This document shows positions 50,025 through 60,200 of a DNA stretch of 64,000 bases, in pieces. The notes under the pieces were generated by a model, which saw nothing but the letters and a program-made list of their open reading frames with translations, was not told where the DNA came from and did not search any database. The stretch is taken from assembly GCF_019192965.1 (NCBI RefSeq), contig NZ_JAHTKU010000001.1:170100-234099 (forward strand), written 5' to 3'. Made by a program: the position numbers and the translations under genes. Every line of letters starts with the position of its first letter. Positions within the stretch are counted from its first letter, which is position 1. Source of the DNA: Nocardioides daeguensis. Lineage in GTDB: Bacteria > Actinomycetota > Actinomycetes > Propionibacteriales > Nocardioidaceae.

Positions 50025-50758
50025 ACGAGACCGCCCCGGGTCAGCGCGAGCGCGTCCTCGAGGGTGAACTGCCCGGTGTAGAGCGCGGTTCCGGCGATCG
50101 CGCCCTCGACGCCGAGCGGGACGAGCTCCATCAGCGCGCGGATGTCGTCGAGCGTCGTGACGCCGCCGGAGGCGACGACCGGGCGCGAGGTCGCAGCACA
50201 GACGTCCTCCAGCAGCTGGAGGTTCGGGCCCTGCAGCATGCCGTCCTTGTTGACGTCGGTCACGACGTAGCGGGCACAGCCCTCGGAGTCGAGCCGGGCG
50301 AGGGTCTCGTAGAGGTCGCCGCCCTCCTTGGTCCAGCCACGGGCGGCCAGGGTGCGACCGCGGACGTCGAGGCCCACCGCCACCCGGTCGCCGTACGTCG
50401 CGATGGCGCGTGCGCACCACTCGGGCTGCTCCAAGGCGGCGGTGCCGATGTTGACCCGCCGGCAGCCGGTGGCCATCGCGGCCTCCAGCGACTCGTCGTC
50501 GCGGATGCCGCCGCTCATCTCCACCTGGATGTCGAGACGGCCGACGATCTCGGCCTGCAGCTCACGGTTGTTGCCGTGGCCGAAGGCCGCATCGAGGTCC
50601 ACCAGGTGCAGCCACTCGGCGCCGGCCTCCTGCCAGCGCAGGGCCGCCTCGATCGGGTCGCCGAAGCGCTTCTCGGAGCCGTCCACGCCCTGCACCAGCT
50701 GGACGGCCTGGCCGCCCTTGATGTCGACGGCGGGCAGCAGCTCGAGGTAGCCGGTCAT
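50021..50758 (-). CDS. hisA: HisA/PriA isomerase (histidine, probably also tryptophan)
   Basis: The 245-residue TIM barrel begins [20 protein letters not shown]; catalytic Asp residues are in that stretch and in [55 protein letters not shown] and [20 protein letters not shown] match actinobacterial PriA. PriA also does the TrpF step, and no trpF is visible beside trpCBA here. The position of the PriA Arg19 is Gln (AVQL rather than AVRL), worth noting. ATG 50758 follows a TAGGAT box at seven bases (leaderless). Confidence 0.93.
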   Translation of the reverse strand: MTGYLELLPAVDIKGGQAVQLVQGVDGSEKRFGDPIEAALRWQEAGAEWLHLVDLDAAFGHGNNRELQAEIVGRLDIQVEMSGGIRDDESLEAAMATGCRRVNIGTAALEQPEWCARAIATYGDRVAVGLDVRGRTLAARGWTKEGGDLYETLARLDSEGCARYVVTDVNKDGMLQGPNLQLLEDVCAATSRPVVASGGVTTLDDIRALMELVPLGVEGAIAGTALYTGQFTLEDALALTRGGLV

Positions 50759-50765
50759 GGCCGCG

Positions 50766-50771
50766 ATCCTA
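50766..50771 (-). promoter_or_regulatory. -10 box for a leaderless hisA transcript
   Basis: Read leftwards, TAGGAT ends 7 bases before the hisA ATG. Confidence 0.5.
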
Positions 50772-50825
50772 GAGGAGGCGGACCGAGGTGCTGCGCCGCG
50801 TCTCGCCGACACGGGAGACAGGGAC

Positions 50826-50839
50826 TAGAACTTGTTCTC
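50826..50839. promoter_or_regulatory. KstR-type palindromic operator candidate
   Basis: TAGAACTTGTTCTC is a near-perfect palindrome that fits TNNAACNNGTTNNA, the site of TetR-family KstR regulators of steroid and lipid catabolism, at every fixed position except the last (C for A). It lies about 84 bases before the ATG of the secreted DUF6801 protein, where a promoter would be expected. Regulator identity is inferred. Confidence 0.5.
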
Positions 50840-50922
50840 TTTTTGTGATGGCGTGGCGAAACGGCCGCCACTCGGGAGGGGTGGCGGCCGGCACAACAAC
50901 ACATTTCGGGAGGGAAACCCCA

Positions 50923-51810
50923 ATGACCTTGCGTCATCGCACCACCTGGCACTCCGTGTCCATCGGAGCCGTTCTGGGCCTCGCGGCCAGCACCGCCGTC
51001 GTCATCGGTACGGCGGGAGCGGCCTCGGCCGCGACCTTGAGCTACGACTGCACTGTCCCGATCCTGGGTCAGAAGACCTTCGCGACCGACATCACGACCA
51101 ACGCGCCCGCGACCGTGGCTCCCGGCAGCTCGGTCACCCCGACGGTCACCATGACGATGACCGTTCCCGACGACCTTGCCGGCGCGTTCCGCGGAATGGC
51201 CGACCAGATCGAGGGATCCATCTCCGCCGGGCACACCGTCGACGCCGCAGCCGCACCGACGTCGATCACGATTCCTCGTGGCCCGGTGCCCGCGAGCGGG
51301 CAGATCGTGCTCACCGGAACCGGCACCATGCCGACGATCACGGCCGGTGAGGCCGGCAGCACCCGCACCATCGCGGCCGGCCCCCAGCAGGTCACGATGA
51401 AGCTCTTCAAGGACGGCGAGCCGGCCGCCCTCATGCCGGTGGCCGACCTCTCCTGCACCCTGGCGCCGGGTCAGAGCACCGTCATCAGCACGATCACGGC
51501 TGCCGGGGGCGGGACCGCGGGCCCCGGTGCCACCGCCAGCTCGACGACGGTCAAGGCGAGGTACGCCAAGAAGTCGCGCAAGGCGACGGTGACCGCGACC
51601 GTCACCCCGGCCAGCGCCACCGGCTCGGTGACCTTCACTCTCAAGAAGGGCACGACCGTGAAGACGCAGACGGTGGCCGTCGCCGGCGGCACCGCGAAGG
51701 GTTCCTTCAAGAAGCTCAAGCCGGGCAGGTACACGGTCACGGCGTCCTACAGCGGAGCCGGCGGCACCGTCGGCGCCTCGAGCGCCACGACCAAGCTCAA
51801 GGTCCGCTGA
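50923..51810 (+). CDS. Secreted DUF6801 / Ig-like repeat protein
   Basis: The 295-residue product has a signal peptide (IGAVLGLAASTAVVIGTAGA then ASA). The mature N-terminal part starts ATLSYDCTVPILGQKTFATD, which resembles DUF6801 domains of secreted actinobacterial proteins. The last 90 residues are an Ig-like domain (KKSRKATVTATVTPASATGS to VGASSATTKLKVR). It has three Cys and no anchor. ATG 50923 has GGGAGGGA upstream. The gene interrupts the leftward his cluster between hisH and hisA and points the other way. Its role is unknown. Confidence 0.75.
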   Translation: MTLRHRTTWHSVSIGAVLGLAASTAVVIGTAGAASAATLSYDCTVPILGQKTFATDITTNAPATVAPGSSVTPTVTMTMTVPDDLAGAFRGMADQIEGSISAGHTVDAAAAPTSITIPRGPVPASGQIVLTGTGTMPTITAGEAGSTRTIAAGPQQVTMKLFKDGEPAALMPVADLSCTLAPGQSTVISTITAAGGGTAGPGATASSTTVKARYAKKSRKATVTATVTPASATGSVTFTLKKGTTVKTQTVAVAGGTAKGSFKKLKPGRYTVTASYSGAGGTVGASSATTKLKVR

Positions 51811-51816
51811 CCGCGG

Positions 51817-51846
51817 CCCGGGTCGGTCCGGTCGGGCCGGCCCGGG
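51817..51846. terminator. Hairpin between DUF6801 gene and hisH
   Basis: A 10-bp stem with one G-T pair (CCCGGGTCGG against CCGGCCCGGG) and a 10-base loop sits between two convergent genes. No T-run. Confidence 0.5.
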
Positions 51847-51858
51847 TGATCAGCCCGA

Positions 51859-52506
51859 TCAGCCCAGCGAGGTGACCCAGTTGCGCAGCAGCTGGGCGCC
51901 CGCGTCCCCCGACTTCTCGGGGTGGAACTGGGTCGCACACAGCGGACCGTTCTCGACGGCGGCCACGAAGCGGTCGCCGCCGTGCTCGGCCCAGGTCACC
52001 AAGGGCTGGTGGCTCTGGGGCGTGCGGTCGTTGGTGACCAGCTTCCAGTCCCGCACGCCGTAGGAGTGCACGAAGTAGAAGCGCTCGTGCTCGATCCCCG
52101 CGAACAGCCGGGTCCCGGACGGAACGGACACCGTGTTCCAGCCCATGTGCGGGACGATCGGGGCCTGCAGCCGTTCGACGACGCCGGGCCACTCGCCGCA
52201 GCCCTCGGTCTCGACGCCGTGCTCGATGCCCCGCTCGAACAGGATCTGCATGCCGACGCAGATGCCGAGCACCGGTCGTCCGCCGGACAGGCGGCGGGCG
52301 ATGATCCGCTCGCCCCGGATCGCCCGCAGCCCGCGCATGCACGCCTCGTACGCGCCGACGCCCGGCACCAGCAGGCCATCGGCCTCCATCGCCGTGTCGA
52401 GGTCGGCGGTGAGGGTGACCGACGCACCGGCCCGCTCGACCGCGCGGACGGCGGAGCGCAGGTTGCCGGAGCCGTAGTCGAGGACGACGACGGACGGAGC
52501 GCTCAC
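51859..52506 (-). CDS. hisH: Imidazole glycerol phosphate synthase, glutamine amidotransferase subunit
   Basis: The 215-residue class I amidotransferase makes ammonia for HisF. The nucleophile is in [20 protein letters not shown], and the His/Glu pair in [15 protein letters not shown]. It opens [20 protein letters not shown]. The GTG start overlaps the hisB stop (GTGA). It is the last gene of the hisDCBH operon. Confidence 0.96.
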   Translation of the reverse strand: MSAPSVVVLDYGSGNLRSAVRAVERAGASVTLTADLDTAMEADGLLVPGVGAYEACMRGLRAIRGERIIARRLSGGRPVLGICVGMQILFERGIEHGVETEGCGEWPGVVERLQAPIVPHMGWNTVSVPSGTRLFAGIEHERFYFVHSYGVRDWKLVTNDRTPQSHQPLVTWAEHGGDRFVAAVENGPLCATQFHPEKSGDAGAQLLRNWVTSLG

Positions 52507-53114
52507 AGGGCTCCCTTGGTGGAGGGGATGCCGGTCTCGCGCGGGTCGATCGCGACCGCGTCGCGGAAGGCCCGGGCGAACGCCTTGAACTGCGTCTCCA
52601 CGATGTGGTGCGGCTCGCGGCCCGCGAGCACCCGCACGTGGAGGGCGAAGTGGCCGTGGAAGGCGATCGACTCGAAGACGTGCTGGGTCAGCGAGCCGAG
52701 GTAGGACACCCCGGAGCCGCCGAGCTGGACGTACTGCTGACCCTCCGGCTCGCCGGTGTGGACGCAGTAGGGCCGACCGGACACGTCGACGACGGCCTGT
52801 ACGAGGGCCTCGTCGAGCGGAACGGTCGCATCGCCGAAGCGGCGGATGCCGGCCTTGTCGCCCAGCGCCTGGCGCAGCGCCTGACCCAGCGTGATCGCGG
52901 TGTCCTCGACGGTGTGGTGGGCGTCGATGTGCACGTCGCCGTCGGTCTGGACCGTGAGGTCGACCAGCGCGTGGCGCGCGAACGCGGTGAGCATGTGGTC
53001 GTAGAAGCCGACACCGGTGGAGATGTCGTGCTTGCCGGTGCCGTCGAGGTCGACCTCGACGATCACCTTCGACTCGCTGGTCTGCCGCTCGATGCGTGCG
53101 GTCCTCGCCGTCAT
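52503..53114 (-). CDS. hisB: Imidazoleglycerol-phosphate dehydratase
   Basis: The 203-residue monofunctional dehydratase has the metal-binding His motifs [16 protein letters not shown] and [19 protein letters not shown], and later THHxxE-like segments ([20 protein letters not shown]). No phosphatase domain is fused, so histidinol phosphatase must be encoded elsewhere. The ATG overlaps the hisC stop by 4 bases. Confidence 0.97.
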   Translation of the reverse strand: MTARTARIERQTSESKVIVEVDLDGTGKHDISTGVGFYDHMLTAFARHALVDLTVQTDGDVHIDAHHTVEDTAITLGQALRQALGDKAGIRRFGDATVPLDEALVQAVVDVSGRPYCVHTGEPEGQQYVQLGGSGVSYLGSLTQHVFESIAFHGHFALHVRVLAGREPHHIVETQFKAFARAFRDAVAIDPRETGIPSTKGAL

Positions 53115-54232
53115 GCGCGCTCTCCATCTACGTCGGTCAGGGCGGCCCGGAAGGCGGCCATCTCCTCGGGGGTGCCGACCGAGACCCGCAGCCAGCCGTC
53201 GGGCCCGGTCTCCCGGATCAGGACACCCCGGTCGAGGAGACCCTGCCAGACAGCATGACGGTCGGCGAATCGCCCGAACAACACGAAATTGGCGTCGGAG
53301 TCGGCGACGTCGTACTCCTCGGCGCGCAGCCAGTCGACCAGCGCGTCCCGCTCGCGACGCAGGTCGTCGACCTTGCCGAGCAGCTCGGGAGCGTGCCGCA
53401 GGGCCGCGAGCGCGACCGCCTGGGTGACGGCGGAGAGGTGGTAGGGCAGTCGCACGACCCGGATCGCGTCACAGATCTCCGGCGCCGCGGCGAGGTAGCC
53501 CAGCCGCAGCCCGGCGCCCGCGAACGCCTTGCTCATCGTGCGCGTCACGACCAGGTTCCGGTACGACGGCAGCAGCTCCAGCGCGCTCGGGACACCGGTG
53601 CGCCGGAACTCGCCGTACGCCTCGTCGACGACGACGATCCCGTTGGTGTCACCGTCGCCGGCGGCCTCGCAGAGCACACCGACCGCCTCGGGCGGCAGCG
53701 CGGTGCCGGTCGGGTTGTTGGGGCTCGGCAGCAGGATCACGCTCGGCCGCTCGGTCTTGACCAGGTCACGCGCGGCGTCGAGGTCGAGCGCGAAGTCCTC
53801 GGCCCGCCGGCCGGCGACCCAGCGGGTGTTGGTGTCACGGGCGTACTCGGGATACATCGAGTAGGTCGGCGCGAAGCTCACCGCCGTGCGGCCCGGGCCG
53901 CCGAAGGCCTGCAGCAGCTGCAGCATCACCTCGTTGGACCCGTTGGCCGCCCACACCTGCTCGGGGGCGATCGAGGCCGTGGCGTCCTTGGAGAGGTACG
54001 CCGCGAGAGCGGTGCGCAGGGCCGTGAACTCCCGGTCCGGATAGCGGTTCAGGGTGACCGCCGCTTGCGCCACCGCCGTCGCGATGTCCGCGACGCAGGC
54101 CGGCGAGGGCCCGTAGGGGTTCTCGTTGACGTTGAGCTGGACGGGTACGTCGAGCTGCGGGGCGCCGTACGGCTCGATCCCGCGCAGCTCCTCACGCAGC
54201 GGCGGCCAGCCGCCGGTGGTCGGTCCGCTCAC
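53111..54232 (-). CDS. hisC: Histidinol-phosphate aminotransferase
   Basis: The 373-residue class I/II aminotransferase uses PLP and glutamate. [20 protein letters not shown] is the HisC-type start, [16 protein letters not shown] and [13 protein letters not shown] bind cofactor, and the Schiff-base Lys is in [34 protein letters not shown] near the C-terminus holds the conserved Arg. The GTG start overlaps the hisD stop (GTGA). Confidence 0.97.
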   Translation of the reverse strand: MSGPTTGGWPPLREELRGIEPYGAPQLDVPVQLNVNENPYGPSPACVADIATAVAQAAVTLNRYPDREFTALRTALAAYLSKDATASIAPEQVWAANGSNEVMLQLLQAFGGPGRTAVSFAPTYSMYPEYARDTNTRWVAGRRAEDFALDLDAARDLVKTERPSVILLPSPNNPTGTALPPEAVGVLCEAAGDGDTNGIVVVDEAYGEFRRTGVPSALELLPSYRNLVVTRTMSKAFAGAGLRLGYLAAAPEICDAIRVVRLPYHLSAVTQAVALAALRHAPELLGKVDDLRRERDALVDWLRAEEYDVADSDANFVLFGRFADRHAVWQGLLDRGVLIRETGPDGWLRVSVGTPEEMAAFRAALTDVDGERA

Positions 54233-55542
54233 CGCGTCGACCGGACCGTGATGGCGGCACCGTGACCGGGCAGGTCCTCGGCCTCGGCAAGGGTGACGAC
54301 GTGGGCGGCGACCTCGGCCAGCGCCGCCGCGGTGTAGTCGACGACGTGCACCGACTTGGTGAACGCGCGCACCGACAGGCCCGAGGAGTGGCAGGCGCAG
54401 CCGGCGGTCGGGAGCACGTGGTTGGACCCGGCGCAGTAGTCGCCGAGGCTGACCGGGGCGTGCGGGCCGACGAAGATGGCGCCGGCGTTGCGGACCCGGG
54501 CGGCCCAGGCCGCGGCGTCCTCGGTGTGGATCTCGAGGTGCTCGGCGGCGTACGCGTTGACGACGTCGAGGCCCTGCTCGAGGTCGCGGACCAGCACGAT
54601 CGCGGACTGCTTCCCGCCGAGCGCGGTGGTGATCCGCTCGCTGTGCTTGGTGGCGGCGACCTGCTGGTCGAGCTCGGCCTCGACCTCGGCGGCGAGGCGC
54701 TCGGAGGTGGTGACGAGGACGGAGGCGGCCAGCGGGTCGTGCTCGGCCTGGCTGATAAGGTCGGCGGCGACGTAGGCGGCGTTGCCGGTGTCGTCGGCGA
54801 GGATCGCGATCTCGGTGGGACCGGCCTCGGAGTCGATGCCGACCTGGCCCTTGAGGATCCGCTTGGCCGTGACCACCCAGATGTTGCCGGGGCCGGTCAC
54901 CAGGTCGACCCGACGGCAGGGACCGACGCCGTAGGCGAACATGGCGATCGCCTGGGCACCGCCGACGGCGTAGACCTCCTCGACGCCGAGCAGCGCGCAC
55001 GCCGCCAGGATCGTCGGGTGGACCGCACCGCCGAACTCCTTCTGCGGCGGGCTGGCCAGGGCGATGGACTCGACGCCGGCGGTCTGGGCGGGGACCACGT
55101 TCATCAGCACGCTGGAGACCAGGGGCGCCAGGCCACCGGGGACGTAGAGACCCACCCGGCCGACCGGCACCTTGCGGTGGGTCACCCGGGCGCCGGGCCC
55201 GAGGTCGGTGACGGCGTCCTGCTCGAGCTCGTTGGCACACGTGGCGCGGAGCCGGCGGATCGACTCCTCGAGGCCCGCCCGGATGTCGGGCTCGAGCCGG
55301 TCGAGCGCGTCCTGCATCGCAGCGGGCGCCACCCGGATGTCGTCGACGCGGACGCCGTCGAACTTCTCCCCGAACTCGACGATCGCGTCCAGCCCGCGGG
55401 TGCGGACCTCCTCACAGATCGCATGCACCGCCGGCACCGCGGCTTCGATGTCGAAGTCGGCACGGGGCACTGCTGCGCGGTAGTCGGTGGTGGCCGAACC
55501 AGCACCGGCGTCACGCAGGTCGATGCGACGGATGAGGGACAT
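54229..55542 (-). CDS. hisD: Histidinol dehydrogenase
   Basis: The 437-residue zinc enzyme carries out the last two oxidations to histidine. [57 protein letters not shown] and [14 protein letters not shown] are signature segments, with zinc ligands among the Gln/His/Asp residues around [17 protein letters not shown] 55542 follows a TAGAAT box at six bases (leaderless) and heads hisDCBH. Confidence 0.97.
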   Translation of the reverse strand: MSLIRRIDLRDAGAGSATTDYRAAVPRADFDIEAAVPAVHAICEEVRTRGLDAIVEFGEKFDGVRVDDIRVAPAAMQDALDRLEPDIRAGLEESIRRLRATCANELEQDAVTDLGPGARVTHRKVPVGRVGLYVPGGLAPLVSSVLMNVVPAQTAGVESIALASPPQKEFGGAVHPTILAACALLGVEEVYAVGGAQAIAMFAYGVGPCRRVDLVTGPGNIWVVTAKRILKGQVGIDSEAGPTEIAILADDTGNAAYVAADLISQAEHDPLAASVLVTTSERLAAEVEAELDQQVAATKHSERITTALGGKQSAIVLVRDLEQGLDVVNAYAAEHLEIHTEDAAAWAARVRNAGAIFVGPHAPVSLGDYCAGSNHVLPTAGCACHSSGLSVRAFTKSVHVVDYTAAALAEVAAHVVTLAEAEDLPGHGAAITVRSTR

Positions 55543-55548
55543 GCTCTG

Positions 55549-55554
55549 ATTCTA
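55549..55554 (-). promoter_or_regulatory. -10 box for a leaderless hisD transcript
   Basis: Read leftwards, TAGAAT ends 6 bases before the hisD ATG. It is the best match to the TATAAT consensus among the -10 boxes listed. Confidence 0.55.
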
Positions 55555-55588
55555 CGGTCGCCGCGCACGCCGGCGACGCGGTCCCCGC

Positions 55589-55594
55589 TACGTT
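55589..55594 (+). promoter_or_regulatory. -10 box for a leaderless LON-domain gene transcript
   Basis: TACGTT ends 6 bases before the GTG at 55601. It is divergent from the hisD promoter within a 58-base gap. Confidence 0.45.
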
Positions 55595-55600
55595 GGACAC

Positions 55601-56266
55601 GTGACCGACCAGCTCCCGATGTTCCCGCTCAACGCGGTGCTCTACCCGGGAGTGAGCGTGCCGCTGCACGTGTTCGAGGACCGCTACCGGGCACTGGTGC
55701 ACCACCTGCTGCGCATCGAGGACCCCTCACAGCGACTGTTCGGCACCGTCGCGATCCGGGAGGGCTACGAGGTCGGCGACCACGGCAACCACTCGGTCTA
55801 CCGGATCGGGGTCCGCCTCCAGCTGACGGAGGTCGAGGCGCGCGCCGACGGCAGCTTCGACATCGTGGCGGTCGGCCGCGACCGGATCCAGCTCAACCGG
55901 TTGCTGGGCTCCGGGGACTACCCCGTCGGCGAGGTCGCGGTGCTGCCCAACCGGGAGAGCGTCGTACCCGAGGAGCTGGTGCAGCAGGCCCGGGCCACCT
56001 TCACCGCCTACCGGCACGTGGTGCGCACCATCGCCGGCGACCCGTTGCAGGGCGAGCTGCCGAAGGACCCGACCTACCTGTCCTGGACGCTCGCCGCCTG
56101 CACGCCGCTGCCGATGGGCGAACGCCAGCAGCTGCTCGAGGCGGGCGACACCGCCGAGCGGCTGGCGCTGGTGATCGACCTGCTCCGCACCGAGCTGCGC
56201 GCCATCAACGTGATCACGTCGCTGCCGGCCACCGAGGTCGCCCGCACCCGCTGGAGCCCGAACTGA
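55601..56266 (+). CDS. LON substrate-binding-domain protein
   Basis: The 221-residue product corresponds to the N-terminal domain of Lon protease without ATPase or protease parts. LPMFPLNAVLYPGVSVPLHV then FEDRYRALV is the diagnostic start, and GVRLQLTEVEARADGSFDIV with GRDRIQLNRL the second half. Stand-alone LON-domain proteins are common in bacteria and their function is unclear. Its TGA shares bases with the next ATG (TGATG). Confidence 0.88.
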   Translation: MTDQLPMFPLNAVLYPGVSVPLHVFEDRYRALVHHLLRIEDPSQRLFGTVAIREGYEVGDHGNHSVYRIGVRLQLTEVEARADGSFDIVAVGRDRIQLNRLLGSGDYPVGEVAVLPNRESVVPEELVQQARATFTAYRHVVRTIAGDPLQGELPKDPTYLSWTLAACTPLPMGERQQLLEAGDTAERLALVIDLLRTELRAINVITSLPATEVARTRWSPN

Positions 56267-56754
56267 TGGCGCGCAAGAAGCAGACCGGCGGCACGCCGGC
56301 CACGACCGCGCTGACCACCGCGGGCGTCGCGTTCACCGTGCACGAGTACGACCACGACGCCCGTGCGGAGTCGTACGGCGGCGAGGCCGCCGAGGCGATG
56401 GGGATCGCACCGGACCGGGTGTTCAAGACCCTGTTCGCCGACGTCGACGGCGCGCTCGTGGTGGGCGTCGTCCCGGTCTCGGGCCAGCTCGACCTCAAGG
56501 CGCTGGCTCGCGCCGTCGACGGGCGCAAGGCCGCGATAGCCGACCCGAAGGCCGCCGAGCGCGCGACCGGGTACGTCGTCGGCGGGATCTCACCGCTCGG
56601 GCAGCGCAAGGCGCACCCCACCGTGGTCGACGACTCCGCGCTCAGCCACGACACCGTCTTCGTGTCGGCGGGCCGGCGCGGGATGGAGGTCGAGCTCAGC
56701 CCTGCGGAGCTGGTGCGCCTGACGGCTGCTCGGGTCGCGGCGATCCGGCGCTAG
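56266..56754 (+). CDS. ybaK: Cys-tRNA(Pro) deacylase YbaK-type
   Basis: The 162-residue product hydrolyses misacylated Cys-tRNA(Pro) in trans. FTVHEYDHDARAESYGGEAA, VFKTLFADVDGALVVGVVPV, GYVVGGISPLGQRKAHPTVV and FVSAGRRGMEVELSPAELVR are family motifs, including the conserved Lys and GGxSPxG loop. Translation is coupled to the LON-domain gene. Its 3' end overlaps the convergent membrane-protein gene by 59 bases. Confidence 0.92.
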   Translation: MARKKQTGGTPATTALTTAGVAFTVHEYDHDARAESYGGEAAEAMGIAPDRVFKTLFADVDGALVVGVVPVSGQLDLKALARAVDGRKAAIADPKAAERATGYVVGGISPLGQRKAHPTVVDDSALSHDTVFVSAGRRGMEVELSPAELVRLTAARVAAIRR

Positions 56755-57265
56755 CCTGCGCGTCGCTCGCCGGCACCGCCGGCGAGAAGGACAGCATCAG
56801 CACCAGGTAGGCCAGCAGCGCGCCGACCGGCCAGGCGAGGTAGGGAGTCCAGCCCGACACCGCGAGGTGACCCGGCATGACGTCGCCGACCTGGTGCGCG
56901 GCGAGCAGGCTCGCCGGATCGGGCGGGCTGAGCGACTCCCCCAGCAGGGTCATCGCCACGACGCCGAGGCCCGCACCGGCCAGCACCGCGAGGATCCCGG
57001 CGACCGCCTGGTGGCGCGCCAGCCAGCCCCCGACCAGTCCGAGCACCAGCGCGAGCGCGAAGGCGACCACGACGAAGGTGGCCGTACCGCTGAAGTCGCG
57101 GGTGATGCCGGGGTCGAACGGGTCGGGGTACCACGCCTTGCCCGCCACCGTGTCGTAGACCTTCCCCTGCGGGGCAGGTCCCCACCAGGCCCACCAGAGC
57201 AGGCCGCCGGCCGCCCCGAGCAGGGCGCCGAGCACGACGGGAACGACCAGGGCCAGGCGCCTCAT
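56696..57265 (-). CDS. Four-helix membrane protein downstream of dnaE
   Basis: The 189-residue product has four helices: LALVVPVVLGALLGAAGGLL, TFVVVAFALALVLGLVGGWL, AVAGILAVLAGAGLGVVAM and LAWPVGALLAYLVLMLSF. The outer loop after the first helix has WWAWWGPAPQGKVYDTVAGK. I do not recognise it securely; DUF2567-type proteins have a similar build. Its ATG overlaps the dnaE stop (ATGA). The last 20 residues (Pro/Ala/Ser-rich) are encoded antisense to ybaK, so the true end of the fold is earlier. Confidence 0.65.
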   Translation of the reverse strand: MRRLALVVPVVLGALLGAAGGLLWWAWWGPAPQGKVYDTVAGKAWYPDPFDPGITRDFSGTATFVVVAFALALVLGLVGGWLARHQAVAGILAVLAGAGLGVVAMTLLGESLSPPDPASLLAAHQVGDVMPGHLAVSGWTPYLAWPVGALLAYLVLMLSFSPAVPASDAQASAGSPRPEQPSGAPAPQG

Positions 57266-60200
57266 CCGGCCAGGCACCCCGGGCCGAGGAGGTGCTTGAG
57301 GTCGGCGAACAGGGCCGAGGAAGGAGTCACCCGGAGATTGTCCCCCAGCCGCATCACCTTGGTGGAGTCGCGGCTCAGCAGCAGGAGGCGCACCTCGGTC
57401 AGGCCGGCGTGCGAGGTGAGCACCTCGCGCAACTGGGCCACCACCGGGCCGGTGCACCGGGTCGCGGGCAGGCTGATCACGACCGGGCCGTCGCTGCCCT
57501 TGTCCAGGTCGGGGACGGTGACCTCCTGGCCGCGCAGCTGGGAGGTGTCGCGCTCGGTGTCGAGCTGGCCGCGGACCCGGATGATCGCGTCCTCGGTGAG
57601 GTAGGGCGCGGCGAGCCGGTAGCTGCTCGGGAACAGCAGCACCTCGATCGCACCCTCGAGGTCCTCCAGCGTGACCGTGGCCCACGGGTCGCCGTTCTTG
57701 GTGATCTTGCGCTGGATCGAGGTGACCAGGCCGGCGACGGTGACCGTCGAGTTGTGCGGGCGGCTCTCGTCGGTGACCAGCTGGCCGATCGTGCAGTCCG
57801 TGCCGGTGGAGAGCACGTGCTCGAGGCCGAGCAGCGGGTGGTCGGACACGTAGAGGCCGAGCATCTCCCGCTCGTGGCCGAGCAGGGTCATCTTGTCCCA
57901 CTCGTCGATCTCGGGAATCGCGACGCTCACGCCGAACCCGCCGTCGCCGCCGCCGCCGTCGTCGTCGCCGAGGCCGGCGAAGAGCGAGTCCTGGCCGATC
58001 GCCTCGTTACGCTTGATGTCGACGTACTGGTCGACGGCCGTCTCGTGGATCGCGACCAGCGCCCGGCGCAGGTGCTTCATGTCGTCGAAGGCGCCGGCCT
58101 TGATCAGCGAGTCGATGACCCGCTTGTTGCACACCGCGACAGGCACCTTGGACAGGAAGTCGTTGAAGTCGACGAACCGCCCCTTCTCGGCGCGGGCCTC
58201 GACGATGCCGTCGACCACGTTGGAGCCGACGTTGCGGATGGCGGTGAGGCCGAACCGGATGTCGCGCCCGACCGCGGTGAAGTCGTGGGCCGACTCGTTC
58301 ACGTCGGGCGGGAGCACCTGGATCTTCATCCGGCGGCACTCGTTGAGGTAGATCGCCATCTTGTCCTTGTCGTCCTTGACGGACGTCAGGAGCGCGGCCA
58401 TGTACTCGGTCGGGTAGTTGGCCTTGAGGTAGGCCGTCCAGTAGGTGATGACGCCGTATGCCGCGGAGTGCGACTTGTTGAACGCGTAGTCGGCGAACGG
58501 GACGAGGATCTCCCAGAGCGTCTTGACCGCGTCCTTCGGGTAGCCGCGCTCGAGCATGCCGGCCTCGAAGCCCTCGAACTGCGCGTCGAGCTCGGCCTTC
58601 TTCTTCTTGCCCATGACCCGGCGCATGTTGTCGGCCGCGCCCAGCGAGTAGCCGGCCAGGACCTGGGCGATCGCCATCACCTGCTCCTGGTAGACGATCA
58701 GGCCGTAGGTCTCCCCCAGCACCGGCTCCAGGGCCTCGGCGAGCGCCGGGTGGATGGGCTCGATCGGCTGGCGCCCGTTCTTGCGGTGGGCGTACTTGTT
58801 GTGGGAGTCGGCACCCATCGGGCCAGGGCGGTAGAGCGCGCTGACCGCGGTGATGTCGGCGAACTTGTCGGGCAGCATCGAGCGCAGCAGCGCGCGCATG
58901 CCACCACCGTCGAGCTGGAACACGCCCAGGGTGTCGCCCCGGCCCATCAGCTCGTAGGTGGCCCGGTCGTCGAACGGGAGCTCCTCGAGGACGACGACCT
59001 CGTCCTTGTTGGCCTTGATGTTGGCCAGGGCGTCCTCGAGGATGCGCAGGTTGGACAGACCGAGGAAGTCCATCTTGACCAGGCCCAGCGACTCGCACAT
59101 CGGGTAGTCGAACTGGGTGATCACCGCGCCGTCCTGCGGGCGGGCCATGATCGGCACGATGTCGATCAGCGGCTCGCTCGACATGATCACGCCGGCGGCG
59201 TGCACACCCCAGTTGCGGATCTGGCCCTCGAGGCCGACCGCCGTCTGGTAGATCGTGCGGACGTCGGCGTCGGACTCGTAGAGCGCGCGGAACTCGCCGC
59301 CGTCGTTGTAGCGCTTGTGCTCGGGGTTGAAGATCTCCTTGAGCGGCACGCCCTTGCCCATGACGTCGGGCGGCATCGCCTTGGTGATCTTGTCGCCGAT
59401 CGCGAAGCCGTGGTCGAGGACGCGCGCGGCGTCCTTGATCGCGGCCTTGGCCTTGAGCCGGCCGAACGTGGCGATCTGGGCGACACGCTCGGCGCCGTAC
59501 TTCTCCGAGACGTACTGGATCACCTCGCCGCGTCGGGCGTCGTCGAAGTCGATGTCGAAGTCGGGCATCGAGGGGCGCTCGGGGTTGAGGAAGCGCTCGA
59601 AGAACAGGCCGTGCTCGAGGGGGCACAGGTCGGTGATGCTGAGCGCGTACGCAGCGATCGAGCCCGCACCCGAGCCACGGCCCGGTCCCACCCGGATCCC
59701 GTTGCGCTTGGACCACTGGATGAAGTCGGCGACCACGAGGTAGTAGCCGCAGTAGCCCTTCTGGGAGACGACCGCGAGCTCCATCTCGACCCGGTCCTTG
59801 ACCGCCTGGGTCAGCAGGTCGCCGGGGTAGCGCGCCTCGATGCCGCGCCAGACCTCCTTGCGGAACCAGGACTCCTCGGTCTCGCCTTCGGGGATGTCGG
59901 CGCGGGCCATGTAGCCGCCGGTCGACTCCTTGAACTCGACCGAGCACCGCTCGGCGATCGCCAGGGTGTTGTCGCAGGCCTCGGGCATGCCGAACCGGTC
60001 GGCCCACAGCTCGCGCATCTCGGCGGCGGACTTGATGTAGTAGCCACCGCCGTCGAACTTCAGCCGATTGGGGTCCGAGAGCCGCTTGCCGGAGGCGACG
60101 CAGATGAGGGCGTCGTGGGCGTCGGCGTCCTCGGGCTTGTTGTAGTGGGAGTCGTTGGTGGCGATCGGCGCGATGCCGAGCTCCTTGCCGAGGCGCAGGA

